Origin: Macrosoma leucophasiata
Lineage: Eukaryota; Arthropoda; Insecta; Lepidoptera; Hedylidae
Assembly: GCA_036365455.1 (NCBI GenBank)
Contig: JAWQUS010000030.1
Location: 9,734,001 to 9,798,000 of the forward strand
DNA length: 64,000 nt
Reading direction: 5' to 3'
A model generated the notes under the pieces. It was not told the origin of the DNA and did not search any database. It worked only from the letters and a program-made list of their open reading frames with translations. Numbering within the stretch: the first letter of the stretch is position 1; each line of letters opens with the position of its first letter. A program made the position numbers and the translations under genes. This document shows, in pieces, positions 1-11,110 of the stretch.

Positions 1-1376
1 CAATCTGGGGTGAGTGCATGTCCTTGTACGTCTCAGAAGCACGTTCTCAACGTAATTCACTCTTTGTGCTGGAACTGATTGCTTAACCACATGGGTATCT
101 TACACGTTGGTAAAAAAATAAAAATCAACTAAATACATCTATTTAATTAATTTAGGATATGAAGGGTTCCTTAAGCTTTAGGACCTGAGCGTGTGAAGAG
201 CTATCAAGCCACCCGAGCCTTTCCGGGAGAGTCGAACCCTAATAAGAAGTGTAACTTTCTTGCAAAACAATGAAACTTCTTCCCAAATAAACACATATTC
301 TTAGGTCCAGTAAAACCAAAAATTTGTAAATTTAATATTTCACACGGTAAATGGCTTTATGCATCTGGCAAAGCAGCCGGGTCCACTTAGCAATATATTT
401 TAGACGTCGACGACACAATTTAGCTTCGTCGAAGGTATTATATAAAAATAATCTTTGAAAAGAATTCAAAACGAACATGTGACTTTAGATGCGTAATATT
501 AGCTATGTTTTTCACTTCCTCTGTGTTAGCTATTATTATTGCCTGACTTTTGCTAGATAATATTTATACTCCGTGTACGAGGAGAGTGAGCCGCAATTTC
601 GAGTGAGTGCATGTACTCGTACGTCTGAGAAGTAAGTCTTTTCAATCACAACGTTGTTTACTCTTTTTACCGCGAATAATCTGGCTTACGTTGAATTTTT
701 CACATTCAACTTAAATTGGAATTTTCAATTTAGGTATTCTGATGTACTCCACAAAAAACTGCTAGGAACCTTGACATTTTTTCAAAAAGTCTGTATTAAC
801 GAACATAACGCAGAAGATTTTAAATAAATCTCTGAATAAGTCTTTCATCTTAACAATCATCTAAGTACATACAATATTTTCAGGTATATTTCAAAAGAGT
901 AGGTATTACATTTTTTCCAGTTTAAAGTTTTGATGGCGGGCGGTTAAACATTCTAGACTTAGTATGGCCCGTTTTCGTCCGATTTTTATATCAAATTTCA
1001 ACTCAATTAATCCAGCACTTTCAGGGAAAATTGGCTGTGACACACAAAAGACAAGTGACCTTATAGGAATTCCGTTTTTTTTTGTTTTAAAGTATGGTCG
1101 TAATCGTAATCACTAACGACTGCGCAACTACATAGTTGTATTTGTACAATGCTATTCCAAAAAGCCATAGCTACACTATTCACAGCAAACCATGGCTTGA
1201 CCATCAACGTTTCTGCTCGACGTTTGTAATATGTAAAAATCTAAATATGTTATACAATGTGTAACGGGAATAACGCGAACCCTCAAACACCCCAATTAGA
1301 AAATCGAGTTTTATAATCATAACACATGAAATGAAATAACATGTTTATGTACTCGTATTAGTTATTTCTTATTTAA
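1..1376. other. AT-rich intergenic stretch, no gene seen
   Basis: No long reading frame, splice-bounded coding segment or recognisable RNA was found on either strand. Two short similar blocks, around 1-50 and 590-650, share a 'gagtgagtgcatgt' core and look like a diverged repeat pair. Confidence 0.55.
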
Positions 1377-1378
1377 CC

Positions 1379-2188
1379 CAGCGTCCCGACGCCGAGAGTC
1401 CCGACGCCCAGCGTCCCGACGCTCAGCGTCCCGACGCCCAGCGTCCCGACGCCCAGCGTCCCGACGCCGAGCGTCCCGACGCCGAGCGTCCCGACGCCGA
1501 GCGTTCCGACGGCGAGCGTCCCGACGCCCAGCGTCCCGACGCCAAGCGTCCCGACGCCCAGCGTCCCGACGCCGAGCGTCCCGACGCCGAGCGTCCCGAC
1601 GGCCAGCGTCCCGACGGCCAGCGTCCCGACGCCCAGCATCCCGACGCCCAGCGTCCCGACGCCAAGCGTCCCGACGCCCAGCGTCCCGTCGCCGAGCGTA
1701 CCGATGCCGAGCGTCCCGACGCCCAGCGTCCCGACGCCCAGCGTCCCGACGCCCAGCGCCCCGACGCCCAGCGTACCGACGCCCAGCGTCCCGACGCCGA
1801 GCGTCCCGACGCCGAGCGTCCCGACGCCCAGCGTCCCGACGCCCAGCGTCCCGACGCCCAGCGTCCCGACGCCCAGCGTCCCGACGCCCAGCGTCCCGAC
1901 GCCCAGCGTCCCGACGCCGAGCGTCCCGACGCCCAGCGTCCCGACGCCCAGCGTCCCGACGCCCAGCGTCCCGACGCCCAGCGTCCCGACACCCAGCGTC
2001 CCGACGCCCAGCGTCCCGACGCCCAGCGTCCCGACGCCGAGCGTCCCGACGCCGAGCGTCCCGACGACGAGCGTCCTGACGCCCAGCATCCCGACGCCCA
2101 GCGTCCCGACTTCGAGGGTCCCCACTTCGAGCGTCCCGACTTCGAGCGTCCCGACGCCCAGCGTCCCTTCGCCCAGCGTCCCGACGAA
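1379..2188. repeat. 15-bp GC-rich minisatellite, about 54 copies
   Basis: The unit is GCGTCCCGACGCCCA, repeated without a break in 15-bp register (four units per 60 bases) for about 810 bp. Each unit holds three CpGs, in sharp contrast to the AT-rich flanks. Most variation is at one position (GCCCA, GCCGA or GCCAA). The central units are nearly identical and the 3' edge is degenerate (three TTCGA variants near 2109-2150), the pattern expected from unequal crossing-over. Because 15 is divisible by 3 and the unit has no stop codon in most frames, it gives long spurious pentapeptide ORFs on both strands; none has gene context. Confidence 0.95.
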
Positions 2189-2496
2189 AGTTATATCTAA
2201 AAATGCTGCCCAAACCCACTATTCCACGCGAACGTAGTTGCGGCACAGCTAGTATGTATAAATATACTCATAGTAGAATAGTGATAATATGTAGTGAGTG
2301 CATTGTATACGTACTAATTTTTATGTTTCATTATATACCTAACCGAGCAGTCATGTGGTTCATAAAAGCACAAATATTGACAGAAAAATTGTGTCCACTT
2401 TGAGTTGCGTCTCCAATTGCAAAAAAAATAATACTCGAGAAAGAAAATAAATTCGAAATTGGCACTTATATCGTATTTTAGGTAATTACCATCTTA

Positions 2497-2637
2497 GATG
2501 GAATGAATCGGCGTGCATGTATGAAGAGAATGATGAAGGTAGATGAGGCACGAGAGGTATGTCAGGACCGGGATATCTGGCGCTCTACACTCTCCCCCGT
2601 CAGGGACAAGGCGTGAAGATACATACATACATACATG
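2497..2637 (+). mobile_element. 5'-truncated RTE-like retrotransposon 3' tail
   Basis: This matches the end of the reverse-transcriptase frame at 63840-63990 (codons for RRACMK, EAREV, DIWRSTLS), followed by the non-coding end GTGAAGATACATACATAC. The tail is a short TACA repeat, as in RTE-type non-LTR elements. It is a dead 140-bp copy. Confidence 0.75.
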
Positions 2638-2922
2638 TTTTACTGGTGGTAGACCTCCAGTGACGGAGCTCGTAGGCACCACCGCATAACCTAATATACT
2701 TGCCGCTAAATGGTAGTGTTCAGCACTATCGTGTTCCCGTCAGATGGTAATGTACGGCCCTATAATTTCCGGCACAGAGACATAACATCTTAGGCCCCAG
2801 GAGTGGTAACGCATCTGCATTTTGACCTTGGTCTTTGTGTGGGTGTCTATTGGCTGCAGTCATCACTTAACATCAATGTGAACTGCATGCTTGTTTGCCA
2901 CTTCGAATACATAAAAAAAAAA
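2638..2922 (+). mobile_element. SINE-like repeat, family A, full-length copy
   Basis: Starts TTTTACTGGTGGTAGACC, runs through CTTGCCGCTAAATGGTAGTG and ATTTCCGGCACAGAG, and ends TTTGCCACTTCGAATACAT plus an A-tail (2911-2922). At least six other copies in the window share the same order of blocks and the same A-tailed end: 10826-11110 (-), 21180-21340 (-), 36978-37212 (+), 41644-41930 (-), 46736-47040 (-) and 50575-50697 (+). It lies directly after the RTE tail, so it may have inserted into that tail. No tRNA-type A/B box is clear; a SINE or a non-LTR 3' end are both possible. Confidence 0.75.
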
Positions 2923-4225
2923 CATATCATTTTAGACTTCGGGATATTATGTTTTATATAACGTGATGCGTTTATAAACTCCACGTGAATTGTGAAAAAG
3001 AGTACTGAATAATGAAAACATTGTAATGTTTATTCATCAAAAAGGGTATTGATTTTAACGGTTCTATCTACCCTTTTGCCTCAGGGTACTATTTCAATGC
3101 CGGAAAAAGGTACGGAACTGTTGTTTTTCACTGATTTTTTCGTGAATTTCAGATTGTGTGATATGGTGATTGTGCAAACGCAAACATGAATGAGATTACA
3201 GTTTCCCAATTCTACAGAGATACTCCAAATTGTTGTATAGAAGATTTATTGAAATTTTAGAAATAAATGATATTTTTCTCCATAAAAATTTCATCCTTTA
3301 TATTTCAGGCTTCATCATGTTGGCAAGATTTAAATATTTTTTTAGCTATATACTCGTAATACTAGGTATACTTCTAAGTGTAAACCACTGAACCTTCAGA
3401 TTATGTAGAAAACGAAAATTGCTTCGGGATTATGAAAGCAAGTTAAATAAAGATTAATAGATACAAAACTTAAAAGTCAAAACAATTGATTACAAAATTT
3501 GTATTATTATACTTAAAAATTGTATGTTATGAATTAAAAAAATACTAACAAGTATGCAATATAAAAGCACAACAAGACTGATAGAATAACTTCCACATTC
3601 ATATTATTAATAAATATGATTACATTTGATCAATTTCGAAGGACCTTGAATCATTTGTGTATCGATATACATTAAAGTACTAACATTATTCTAAACAACG
3701 ATTGTCGAGATCTACAAAAGCAAAGTGTAATTACAGTGAATACAACTGTGCGCTTAAATGAATGGCCGGCACTCGTTTCTTTGCTCATGATAATAGCCCA
3801 CTTTGCACATTTCCGACTATCCAACTAACAAATGCACAATCCATTTTAGATGACACGAAATTATTAACATAAACTGTTCACGTTTTTATTTCAAATTTAT
3901 TATCGTTATTTGAATCCTTTTTGATATTACAGATTTAAAAAATATATGTTTTTACGTATGGATATAAACAAGACGAAAGGACAAAGAAGTAAACATTTTT
4001 GAAGTTATGAAGTATAACTTTTGGCACGATTGGAAAAAATTACGAAAGTGATTTTTACGATGCGCGTGCACACCGATAGATAAGAAGTGACATTCGGAAG
4101 TTAGTTGCTAAACATGTAACAGCAACAAACAGTCTGAAGCTGTTGCTAACAGTTTTTATGTTTTTACTGTATGTAACCCACAGGTGATCTGTGATGTAAC
4201 CATAGTAACCACAAACATACCAAAT
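2923..4225. other. Intergenic, nothing recognised
   Basis: AT-rich sequence with stops in all frames. No coding segment, RNA gene or repeat was recognised. Confidence 0.5.
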
Positions 4226-4528
4226 CTACACAAATAAATAAAATTGGAGTGTGTGCTTTTTACTAAATGCATATGTATGTTTACACGGTACATATACCAA
4301 ACAACATTTTTTACAATCTTTGTGTGTCTGTCTGCCTGTCTGTCTGTTTGGCGGGGCTAATCTTGGGAACGGCTGGACCGATTTTGATGGGACATTCACT
4401 GGCAGATTATTAGATGTAATAAGGAGTAATTTAGGCTACTTTAATACTAGCTGCGCCCATGACTTCGTCCGGGCAGATAGTGGACAATCACAAATTGTCA
4501 CGCGGGTGAAGTCGCGGGCACAGCAAGT
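4226..4528 (+). mobile_element. Helitron-like non-autonomous element, family H1
   Basis: The left end is TCTACACAAATAAATAAA. The interior has a TCTGTCTGCC block, the conserved GGCTGGACCGATTTTGATGG, and a right end with the inverted pair 'gacttcgtccg...gtgaagtcgcgggc'. The terminal CTAG|T is mutated to CAAGT here. Related copies: 28911-29130 (-), 29173-30756 (+, split by mariner) and 58826-59533 (+). Confidence 0.7.
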
Positions 4529-4787
4529 AAAGAATATATTTGCATTTTTTTATTAATTCAATCGTATATACCTGCATACGACGGTGATAAATATTGAAGT
4601 GGTAAAAGTGGTTTTATTGGTTAAGTTGGTGGAAGAAAAGAGCTTCTATGTAGGTATGAATAAACTCTAAGGTTCAGTTGCACCAAAAAAAAATTATTAA
4701 AGTTAATGTAAAATTGTAATTTTTTAAAGTTGAAGGAAGAAGGATGTACAATTGAACATTAACTTTAACAAATATTTTGGTCTTTTA

Positions 4788-4940
4788 AGCTGGGTTGCAC
4801 CACGACTATTGTTAAAGTTAAAGTTATTGTAACATTTCACATCCTTTTCTAACATAAAGGAATCTGTTAAAGTTAGAGAAGGATATGAAATGTTAATAAG
4901 CTTAGCTTTAACAAAAGTCGTGGTGCAACCCAGGCTTAAT
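4788..4940. mobile_element. MITE with GGGTTGCACCACGAC terminal inverted repeats
   Basis: The ends read AGCTGGGTTGCACCACGACT and, on the other strand, AGCCTGGGTTGCACCACGAC. Together they form imperfect inverted repeats of about 35 bp around an AAAGTTA-rich core. Relics of the same family lie at 46190-46292 and 62505-62620. Confidence 0.8.
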
Positions 4941-5184
4941 CTAGAACGATTGACATATGTCGTAGTCGTAGATGTCTACGTAATGAAGACGCTACGTAGC
5001 GCAACGCTACGAAATCGCGGCTACGTAGAACTTATTTAGGATACTAGGTTAATATACTGGTATCAACTTGAGATCACGATCATAAGAGCCTATTTTAAAA
5101 GCAAAATATGTGCAAAATAAACTACTGCAGGTGAAAAGCATTATATTGAATAACTAATCTACCTTTTTTTTGTAGATATTAGTG

Positions 5185-5460
5185 TAATATACCTGGTTGA
5201 CCGAGCTTCGCTCCGTAGCGATTAGTATGAATTGCATATACGACTAACGTTAGTAGACTAATGGTTCTTCTATTCATCAATAGATGGCGTTAGTCGTCGG
5301 TTATGAAGAAAATTTATTATTCACTTAGAACCGAGCTTTTCTTGGACCTGGAACCTAAATAAATCGATTTCTTGACCCGAAAAACCCCTAATCTGTAAGT
5401 TTCAAGAAAATCGTTGGAGCCGTTTCCGAGATCTTGATTCTATATATATATACAAGAATT
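5185..5460 (-). mobile_element. Helitron-like or other dispersed repeat, decayed
   Basis: Read on the - strand it starts near ATATATATAGAATCAAGATC, has the AACGGCTCCAACGATTTTC block typical of Lepidoptera-wide repeats, and ends at ACGGAGCGAAGCTCGGTCAA. No clean CTAG terminus remains. Confidence 0.45.
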
Positions 5461-6825
5461 GCTCGTTTGAAGGTATTAGATTTTGGGGTAAATTATAGAA
5501 CAATATGATGATTCTTTTTTACTTTTGTGTAGGCTTGTCAGTTATAAGGTTGGCTGGTCAAAGTGTCGAGTCCCTTTTGATGAAAAAATAATGGTAAGTA
5601 AAAGCTTAGCTTACCTTACCTAACTTAATACGTTACCTATAAGTGACTTTATTTTTTACACTTGTATCACATTTGAAAGGAATAAATAAAGTATATAATA
5701 AAACAGTACATTTTGGACAATTTTGTGTATTATCTTTAACTAAATATTCTGCCTCCTATGTTATTTTTTAGAACATTTTAATTTTAAGTTGTTTTCAGTA
5801 GAATCTAAAGATCAAACATAAAAAAACACTAATACAATAGATAAGTTAGATGTCATAAGATTAAATATATCCCTTTTATGTAAATATTATGAACATGGTC
5901 ATGTCGTGGTCACCAAATCATTTTAGCAACCCCGCTAGATTGAACGAGTTAACATCTAAAATTCATCGGTGTAATTTACGACCACAAACAACGTTCGCTT
6001 TGTCACAGGCAGCTTTTAACTGACCTTACCACTGCACAAGCATGAAAATTGGCTTAAATATACGATCATTATTATTACTAGCTAACTTAAACTGTTTCGT
6101 GGCTGAGTAATAAGCTATTACAATAATGATAGATACTATACCACCGCTGTAATTTGTTAATTTATTTTTATGCTTGCTTTCATCTTTACAAAATATTGTA
6201 TGACAATAAAATACGGGCTCGTCAAGCTTCTCTATGCATATTATATATCTACCACATAAATAATAGGCACATAGATGTAACACATGACAAAATCATTTCG
6301 CTGCGAGAAAACAACCACTTATATTTCATCGTATATAACAATATTTTCTATAGTAAATTAAGTAACGTGAAAATAATGTTTTCCTAACAGCGGGGTCATA
6401 AATTGGTATCGATTCAAACTTCAAATTATCTATCGTAAATTGGAGAGAAATTTAATTGGGACTCAAGTCAGCTTTTCAAGGAGGAAGTAAATAATAGACC
6501 ATTAATGTCATTAGCGTCCCCAGTAGGACACAGGTCCACTAATGAGGGCGTTAGGAGTGTAACACGGAACATTAGAAAAATCGAGGTCATTTCCTCAGTA
6601 AATCATTTCAAGTGCGAGCAATAAAACAGTAAATGATAAAAGTCATAAAAAAATATTGTATCATTAAAATAAGATCGAGCCGCAATTAAAATGCGATTCA
6701 TCATAAAATAAAATCGAATGCATTTTTTCCCATTTGATTTATGGCAGCTGCCACTGATATGAAAATTTACGCAGCTTCTTTGTGTGTAAATAATAGGATA
6801 CATGCATGTGCTCATATATAGATAT
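5461..6825. other. Intergenic, nothing recognised
   Basis: AT-rich DNA. The reading frames are short, low in complexity and without splice context. No RNA gene was seen. Confidence 0.5.
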
Positions 6826-7105
6826 ACTAGCGGCCCGGTACGTGCTTCGCTACGTATAAAGTTAAATATTTTTATAAAAATTGGATCATCTATTAACCCT
6901 CAACACTGATTATAGTTTCAATTTGACAGCACAATCCCCATCTGAATAAAGATTAAATTTGACAGCAAAATACCCATTTATAAAATGATCCGCCATTTAT
7001 TGAATTCATTTGTAAAAAAATCAATCACAAAAAAATTGTCGTCTAACTGGATACAGTGTCGTCTAATTTTCCTGTGACTCAAAAATATAATGATGCTATA
7101 AGCCC

Positions 7106-7351
7106 TCCTATCGTATAATCGTATAAATATTATAAATGCGAAATGTGTTTGTTTGTTTGTTAATCCTTCATGAAAAACAGCAGAACCGATTTTTATGAAA
7201 TTTGGCAAATAGATGGTAACTTGGATTAACACAAAGGATAGTTTTTATCCTGAAAAAATGTTCCTGTCGGATGCCATTGATGATTTGATGAGTTTCCACA
7301 GGTTACGCGAAAAGCGACCTCCACGCGGGCGGAGCCGCGGGCAACAGCTAG
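7106..7351 (+). mobile_element. Helitron-like element with intact CTAG|T 3' end
   Basis: The 3' end is GGAGCCGCGGGCAACAGCTAG followed by T. That is a GC-rich short hairpin next to the CTRR terminus, as in Lepidopteran Helitrons. The interior carries GCAGAACCGATTTTTATGAA. A separate end in the opposite direction (ACTAGCGGCCCGGTACGTGC) begins at about 6827, so two elements may abut. Confidence 0.7.
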
Positions 7352-7728
7352 TTTAACATATATCTATAATTAAAACTACGTTAAGAAAAACCGACTTCAA
7401 AACTGAAAAGTAAAAAATAATAAAGATTTAATTGTAATTATATACTACCTATTATTTATATGTGTTATTTACTAATAGGTTTAAGGCGGTGCCAAGCCAA
7501 AATCTTGCATTTCCGCCTTAAAAGACTTCGCAAGACGCTTCCTATTTACGAGTGCTATCTATTAAAAATCGACGTCAGCTATAGGAATGTTTTACCTCAG
7601 CAGTTCCAAAAAAGGAATTCGAGACATAAAAACGTACGAACAATATGCTAATTACTAAACTTGCATGACAAATCTCGCACTGAAATCGGATCAAACTGAT
7701 TTGTACGATACTCGTATGAACTTGAAAA

Positions 7729-7862
7729 TATGTCATACGAGATCGTGTTTACACAAGCCGAGATTCTCTTAAGCAAGAATTTGCTTACGATAATTTTGTC
7801 GTGTAAACAAACATAGGCAATAATCGCCTGGCGATATGTCCTGGCGAATCTCGTATGACATA
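7729..7862. repeat. 15-bp perfect inverted repeat, possible small MITE
   Basis: TATGTCATACGAGAT at 7729-7743 is the exact reverse complement of ATCTCGTATGACATA at 7848-7862. The spacer also holds a shorter inverted pair, TGTTTACAC and GTGTAAACA. No target duplication was identified, and the element borders may lie further out. Confidence 0.5.
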
Positions 7863-8430
7863 ATCGTACGCGAGATTTTAGTTCTTGTCTGTGTGTAAAC
7901 ATTTTGACACGATTATGTTATGGCGATTATTGCTCGTGACAGTAGCGTACGATGTTCTCGAACCAAAACGTACGAGAAACTCTCTCCATCTAAATGGCTG
8001 TTATTCCTTTAGTCTAAGGTGAAAGTAAGAAAAAAATGCTCATAAAAAAAAAACTAATGGGCCTACCTGAATCAAATTTTTATGGGACCAATTCGAAACT
8101 ATTCCGCGTCAAACAAAAAAGACGTGTGGCACTCGGGGACTGCCGCGGTAAAGCTATTGCATAGCATTTTATATCAACATACGCAATTATAATTATTTAT
8201 TTATTTTATTTATGCAGTATTTCTTTGATATTAATTCAAGTTACACTTTTTGAACGTGGTGACCGATAAAAAAAAACGTTTTTTTTTCTTTTATTAAATA
8301 AATAAAAAGTTCATATTGTTTGAAATATTTTTACTATTTTACAATACATATAAACAGCTGCTTATGTATTCGTCCGATTTCGGAGCAGCTCGTCTCGATT
8401 CGTGCGAGCTTCGAAGAGTCGTACAATACG

Positions 8431-9050
8431 TCTAGTTGCACGCACACAAACACCGTGTCGAAGACTGCCGAAAAGATACGACGTTAGACAATGCACGGCC
8501 TTCAAGCCACACCTCCGTGCCCGTCGGAGTGGGGAGCGTGATGTTTTTTCGTTACGGAATTTCTGGATTCGGTCCCCGCGCTCAAGGCCCTCGATAGAAG
8601 CTATGCAATAGCTTAAAAAAGAATTACGTAAATCGGTCCAGAAATCTCGGCGAAATTGGCGTACATACAAAATATATATATATATATATATTCGGCCGGT
8701 ATATATTCGGCCGGTATATATATATATATATACGTCTACGTCTAGTTGCACGCACACAAACACCGTGTCGAAGACTGCCGAAAAGATACGACGTTAGACA
8801 ATGCACGGCCTTCAAGCCACACCTCCGTGCCCGTCGGAGTGGGGAGCGTGATGTTTTTTCGTTACGGAATTTCTGGATTCGGTCCCCGCGCTCAAGGCCC
8901 TCGATAGAAGCTATGCAATAGCTTAAAAAAGAATTACGTAAATCGGTCCAGAAATCTCGGCGAAATTGGCGTACATACAAAATATATATATATATATATA
9001 TTCGGCCGGTATATATTCGGCCGGTATATATATATATATATATATATACC
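8431..9050. repeat. 310-bp direct tandem duplication, two copies
   Basis: The block starting TCTAGTTGCACGCACACAAA at 8431 starts again at 8741 with what looks like complete identity through 'aatcggtccagaaatctcgg', the (TA)n tract and ATTCGGCCGG. The second copy is followed by an extra ACCGGCCGAAT that makes an inverted repeat with the first motif. Inside each copy is a dispersed segment (TTCGGTCCCCGCGCTCAAGG ... GCTATGCAATAGC) that also occurs at 9436-9510 and 11318-11372. The near identity points to a recent duplication or an assembly artefact. Confidence 0.9.
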
Positions 9051-9282
9051 GGCCGAATTAAGAACTTTGTCAGTTTTTGAACACGGTTAAAAAAAAGACG
9101 TGTGGCACTGCCGCGGTAAAGCTATTGCATTTACATAATTATCTAAAATTATGCAAAACAAAATAAAATGCAAATAAAAGAAAAAAAATAGAAAAATGAA
9201 ACAATAATTTTCTATTAATATTTACCACTTTTTAAATATTGAATGGAAAAACAAACAATAAAAAAATGAACAAAAACAATCT

Positions 9283-9363
9283 TGGCAGCGGTGGGATTCG
9301 AACCCACGCCTCCGAAGAGACTGGTGCTTTAAACCAGCGCCTAGACCGCTCGACCACGCTACC
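9283..9363 (-). tRNA. tRNA-Leu-bodied tRNA with anticodon AAA (possible pseudogene)
   Basis: Read on the - strand, the acceptor arms GGTAGCG and CGCTGCC pair (one G-T), with discriminator A. The D-arm region is GTCGAGCGGTCTAGGC, the anticodon arm is CTGGT-TTAAAGC-ACCAG, the long variable arm is TCTCTTCGGAGG, and the T-arm is GTGGG-TTCGAAT-CCCAC. The body and long variable arm are those of class II tRNA-Leu. Ordinary tRNA-Leu(AAG) has loop TTAAGGC. Here it is TTAAAGC, giving anticodon AAA, which would read the Phe codon UUU. The D-loop is one base shorter than usual. A and B boxes are present, and a T5 run follows about 6 nt downstream, so it could be transcribed. It is either a pseudogene or a miscoding tRNA. 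Confidence 0.75.
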
Positions 9364-9424
9364 CACGAGGTCGGACGGCGAAATTATACATGACTTTCTT
9401 TAAATACGTTTAAAATTTGTAATC

Positions 9425-9515
9425 CGGAGCGTCCGGTTTTTTGCGTTACGGAATTTCTGAATTCGGTCCCCGCGCTCAAGGCCCGCGATAGAAGCTATGC
9501 AATAGCTTAAAACTC
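9425..9515. mobile_element. Dispersed repeat fragment with GCTATGCAATAGC end
   Basis: Shares GCGTTACGGAATTTCTG, TTCGGTCCCCGCGCTCAAGG and AAGCTATGCAATAGCTTAA with the 310-bp tandem duplication and with 11318-11372. Reverse-orientation ends with GTAAAGCTATTGCAT lie at about 8148 and 9115, each next to a 'gacgtgtggcac' block. This suggests a family ending in near-palindromic GCTATTGCATAGC. Confidence 0.55.
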
Positions 9516-10825
9516 GTGTTTAATTTCGTATTCCTTCAAAACGACTCGACCTATTTTTATATTTTTTTCTAGTGTATATTTCAAAGGTGTGCAAAATTAA
9601 TTATAAAAATCAAAAGAGGTTGTCAGCTCTTTTTTATACCGCTACGGAACTAAGGTGATACAAAGTTCACCCGAATAGCCAGTAATTTCATAAAACACTA
9701 ACAGTACCAATCTAATCATTCATAGTGCATCAACTGGCACCGGTCGGAAGAAGCGAGGGTCTCAATAAATCACAGTTAAAAGGCTTCATTGTAGCCTTCA
9801 GTGACAAAGGATTCGTACATCGTAATGGAATGTACGTGCAGAATTAAACGACACAGACCGCTTCCCAGGGATTAGCTCGCCTTCGGTCGCCCGTCACTGG
9901 CTTTTTGAATTAAAAATCTTTGACACTGAAGTACTTTTGGAAGCCGTGGAAAAATCATTTTCATTAACAGCTGCAGGTTTTCATTGGTTGTAAAAGTAGA
10001 GGAATCGAAACAATTTCAAATTGAAATTGTTTTATACTACTGTACTAGTACCTACCAACTCTGAATTGGTGTTAGATAAAAGCCATACTTAGTTATTTCT
10101 ATTTTTGCCAAAATGGAGAGATTTCGTTTGAAGTTCATATTCTACTCAAAGTTCTGTTAAAGTTCATATTTTACTGATATACTTACTTACATTAGTATAT
10201 TATATTTAGTTTTATCTTAGTGATATTCTCCATTGCTTTTAATTTTTCTCATTTGTAATTTGACATGTATATCAATTGTTGTTCACTTTAATTTATTTGT
10301 TTGTTTTTGACATGTCATAAGCGTCTAAATTAATTAATGAATTTCTGATTCTGATTCAAACTGATAACGAACAAAGAAAACTCTCATCTAAAATAAATAA
10401 ATTTAAAAAAAAATTAACCACTGAAAAGATAAAAAATAATAAAACTGATACGGATGTAACTATACTAATGGATGGGCTGGCAAAATAGTTACCCACAGAA
10501 CCGAACGCCCGAGCGAAATAAAAAGTAGAAAGTAAGTATATCTACTTACATCACACGAAGAAAGCTTTACATTTGAAACCTCTGTTGGCGAAGTTGAACT
10601 TAAATTTAATGTCACTTCTAAGCATTAACTTTACTGTGCTCGCCCAACCGTCGGTCGAATCGGAAGAGCAAAAATAATGACTGGGATTACGCGATGAAAT
10701 CAAAATGGAAGTGCCCATTGTTCCTTTTTAGGATTCCGTAGGACCTCAAATCGAGCTAACGGAACCTCTAATACTTGCACTTATGTTTAATCACACATCT
10801 TATGTTTTCACTGCGCACATAAAGG

Positions 10826-11110
10826 TTTTTTTTTTAATGTATTTGAAGTGGTAAACAAGCATGCAGTTCACGTTGATGTTAAGTGACGACTGCAGCCTAT
10901 AGACACCCACACAAAGACCAAGGTTAAAATGCAGATGCGTTACCACTCCTGAGGCCTAAGGTGTTATGCTTCTGTGCCGGAAATTACAGGGCCGTACATT
11001 ACCACCTGACCGGAACACGATAGTGCTTAACACTACCATTTAGCGGCAAGTATATTAGGTAATGCGGTGGTGCCTACGCTCCGTCACTGGAGCTCTACCA
11101 CCAGTAATAA
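10826..11110 (-). mobile_element. SINE-like family A copy
   Basis: Reverse orientation: the T-tract of the tail comes first, then GAAGTGGTAAACAAGCATGC, and it ends at the 5' block CTCTACCACCAGTAATAA. Block order matches the 2638-2922 copy throughout. Confidence 0.75.

Noticed and set aside
1362..2246. Long reading frames on both strands across the 15-bp array
   Set aside because: They arise because the repeat period is a multiple of three without stops. Flanks show no promoter, splice sites or non-repetitive coding sequence.
8362..8980. Arg-rich frames of 118-133 codons on the - strand
   Set aside because: They lie in the 310-bp tandem duplication and its TA tracts, shift register between copies and have no homology I recognise.
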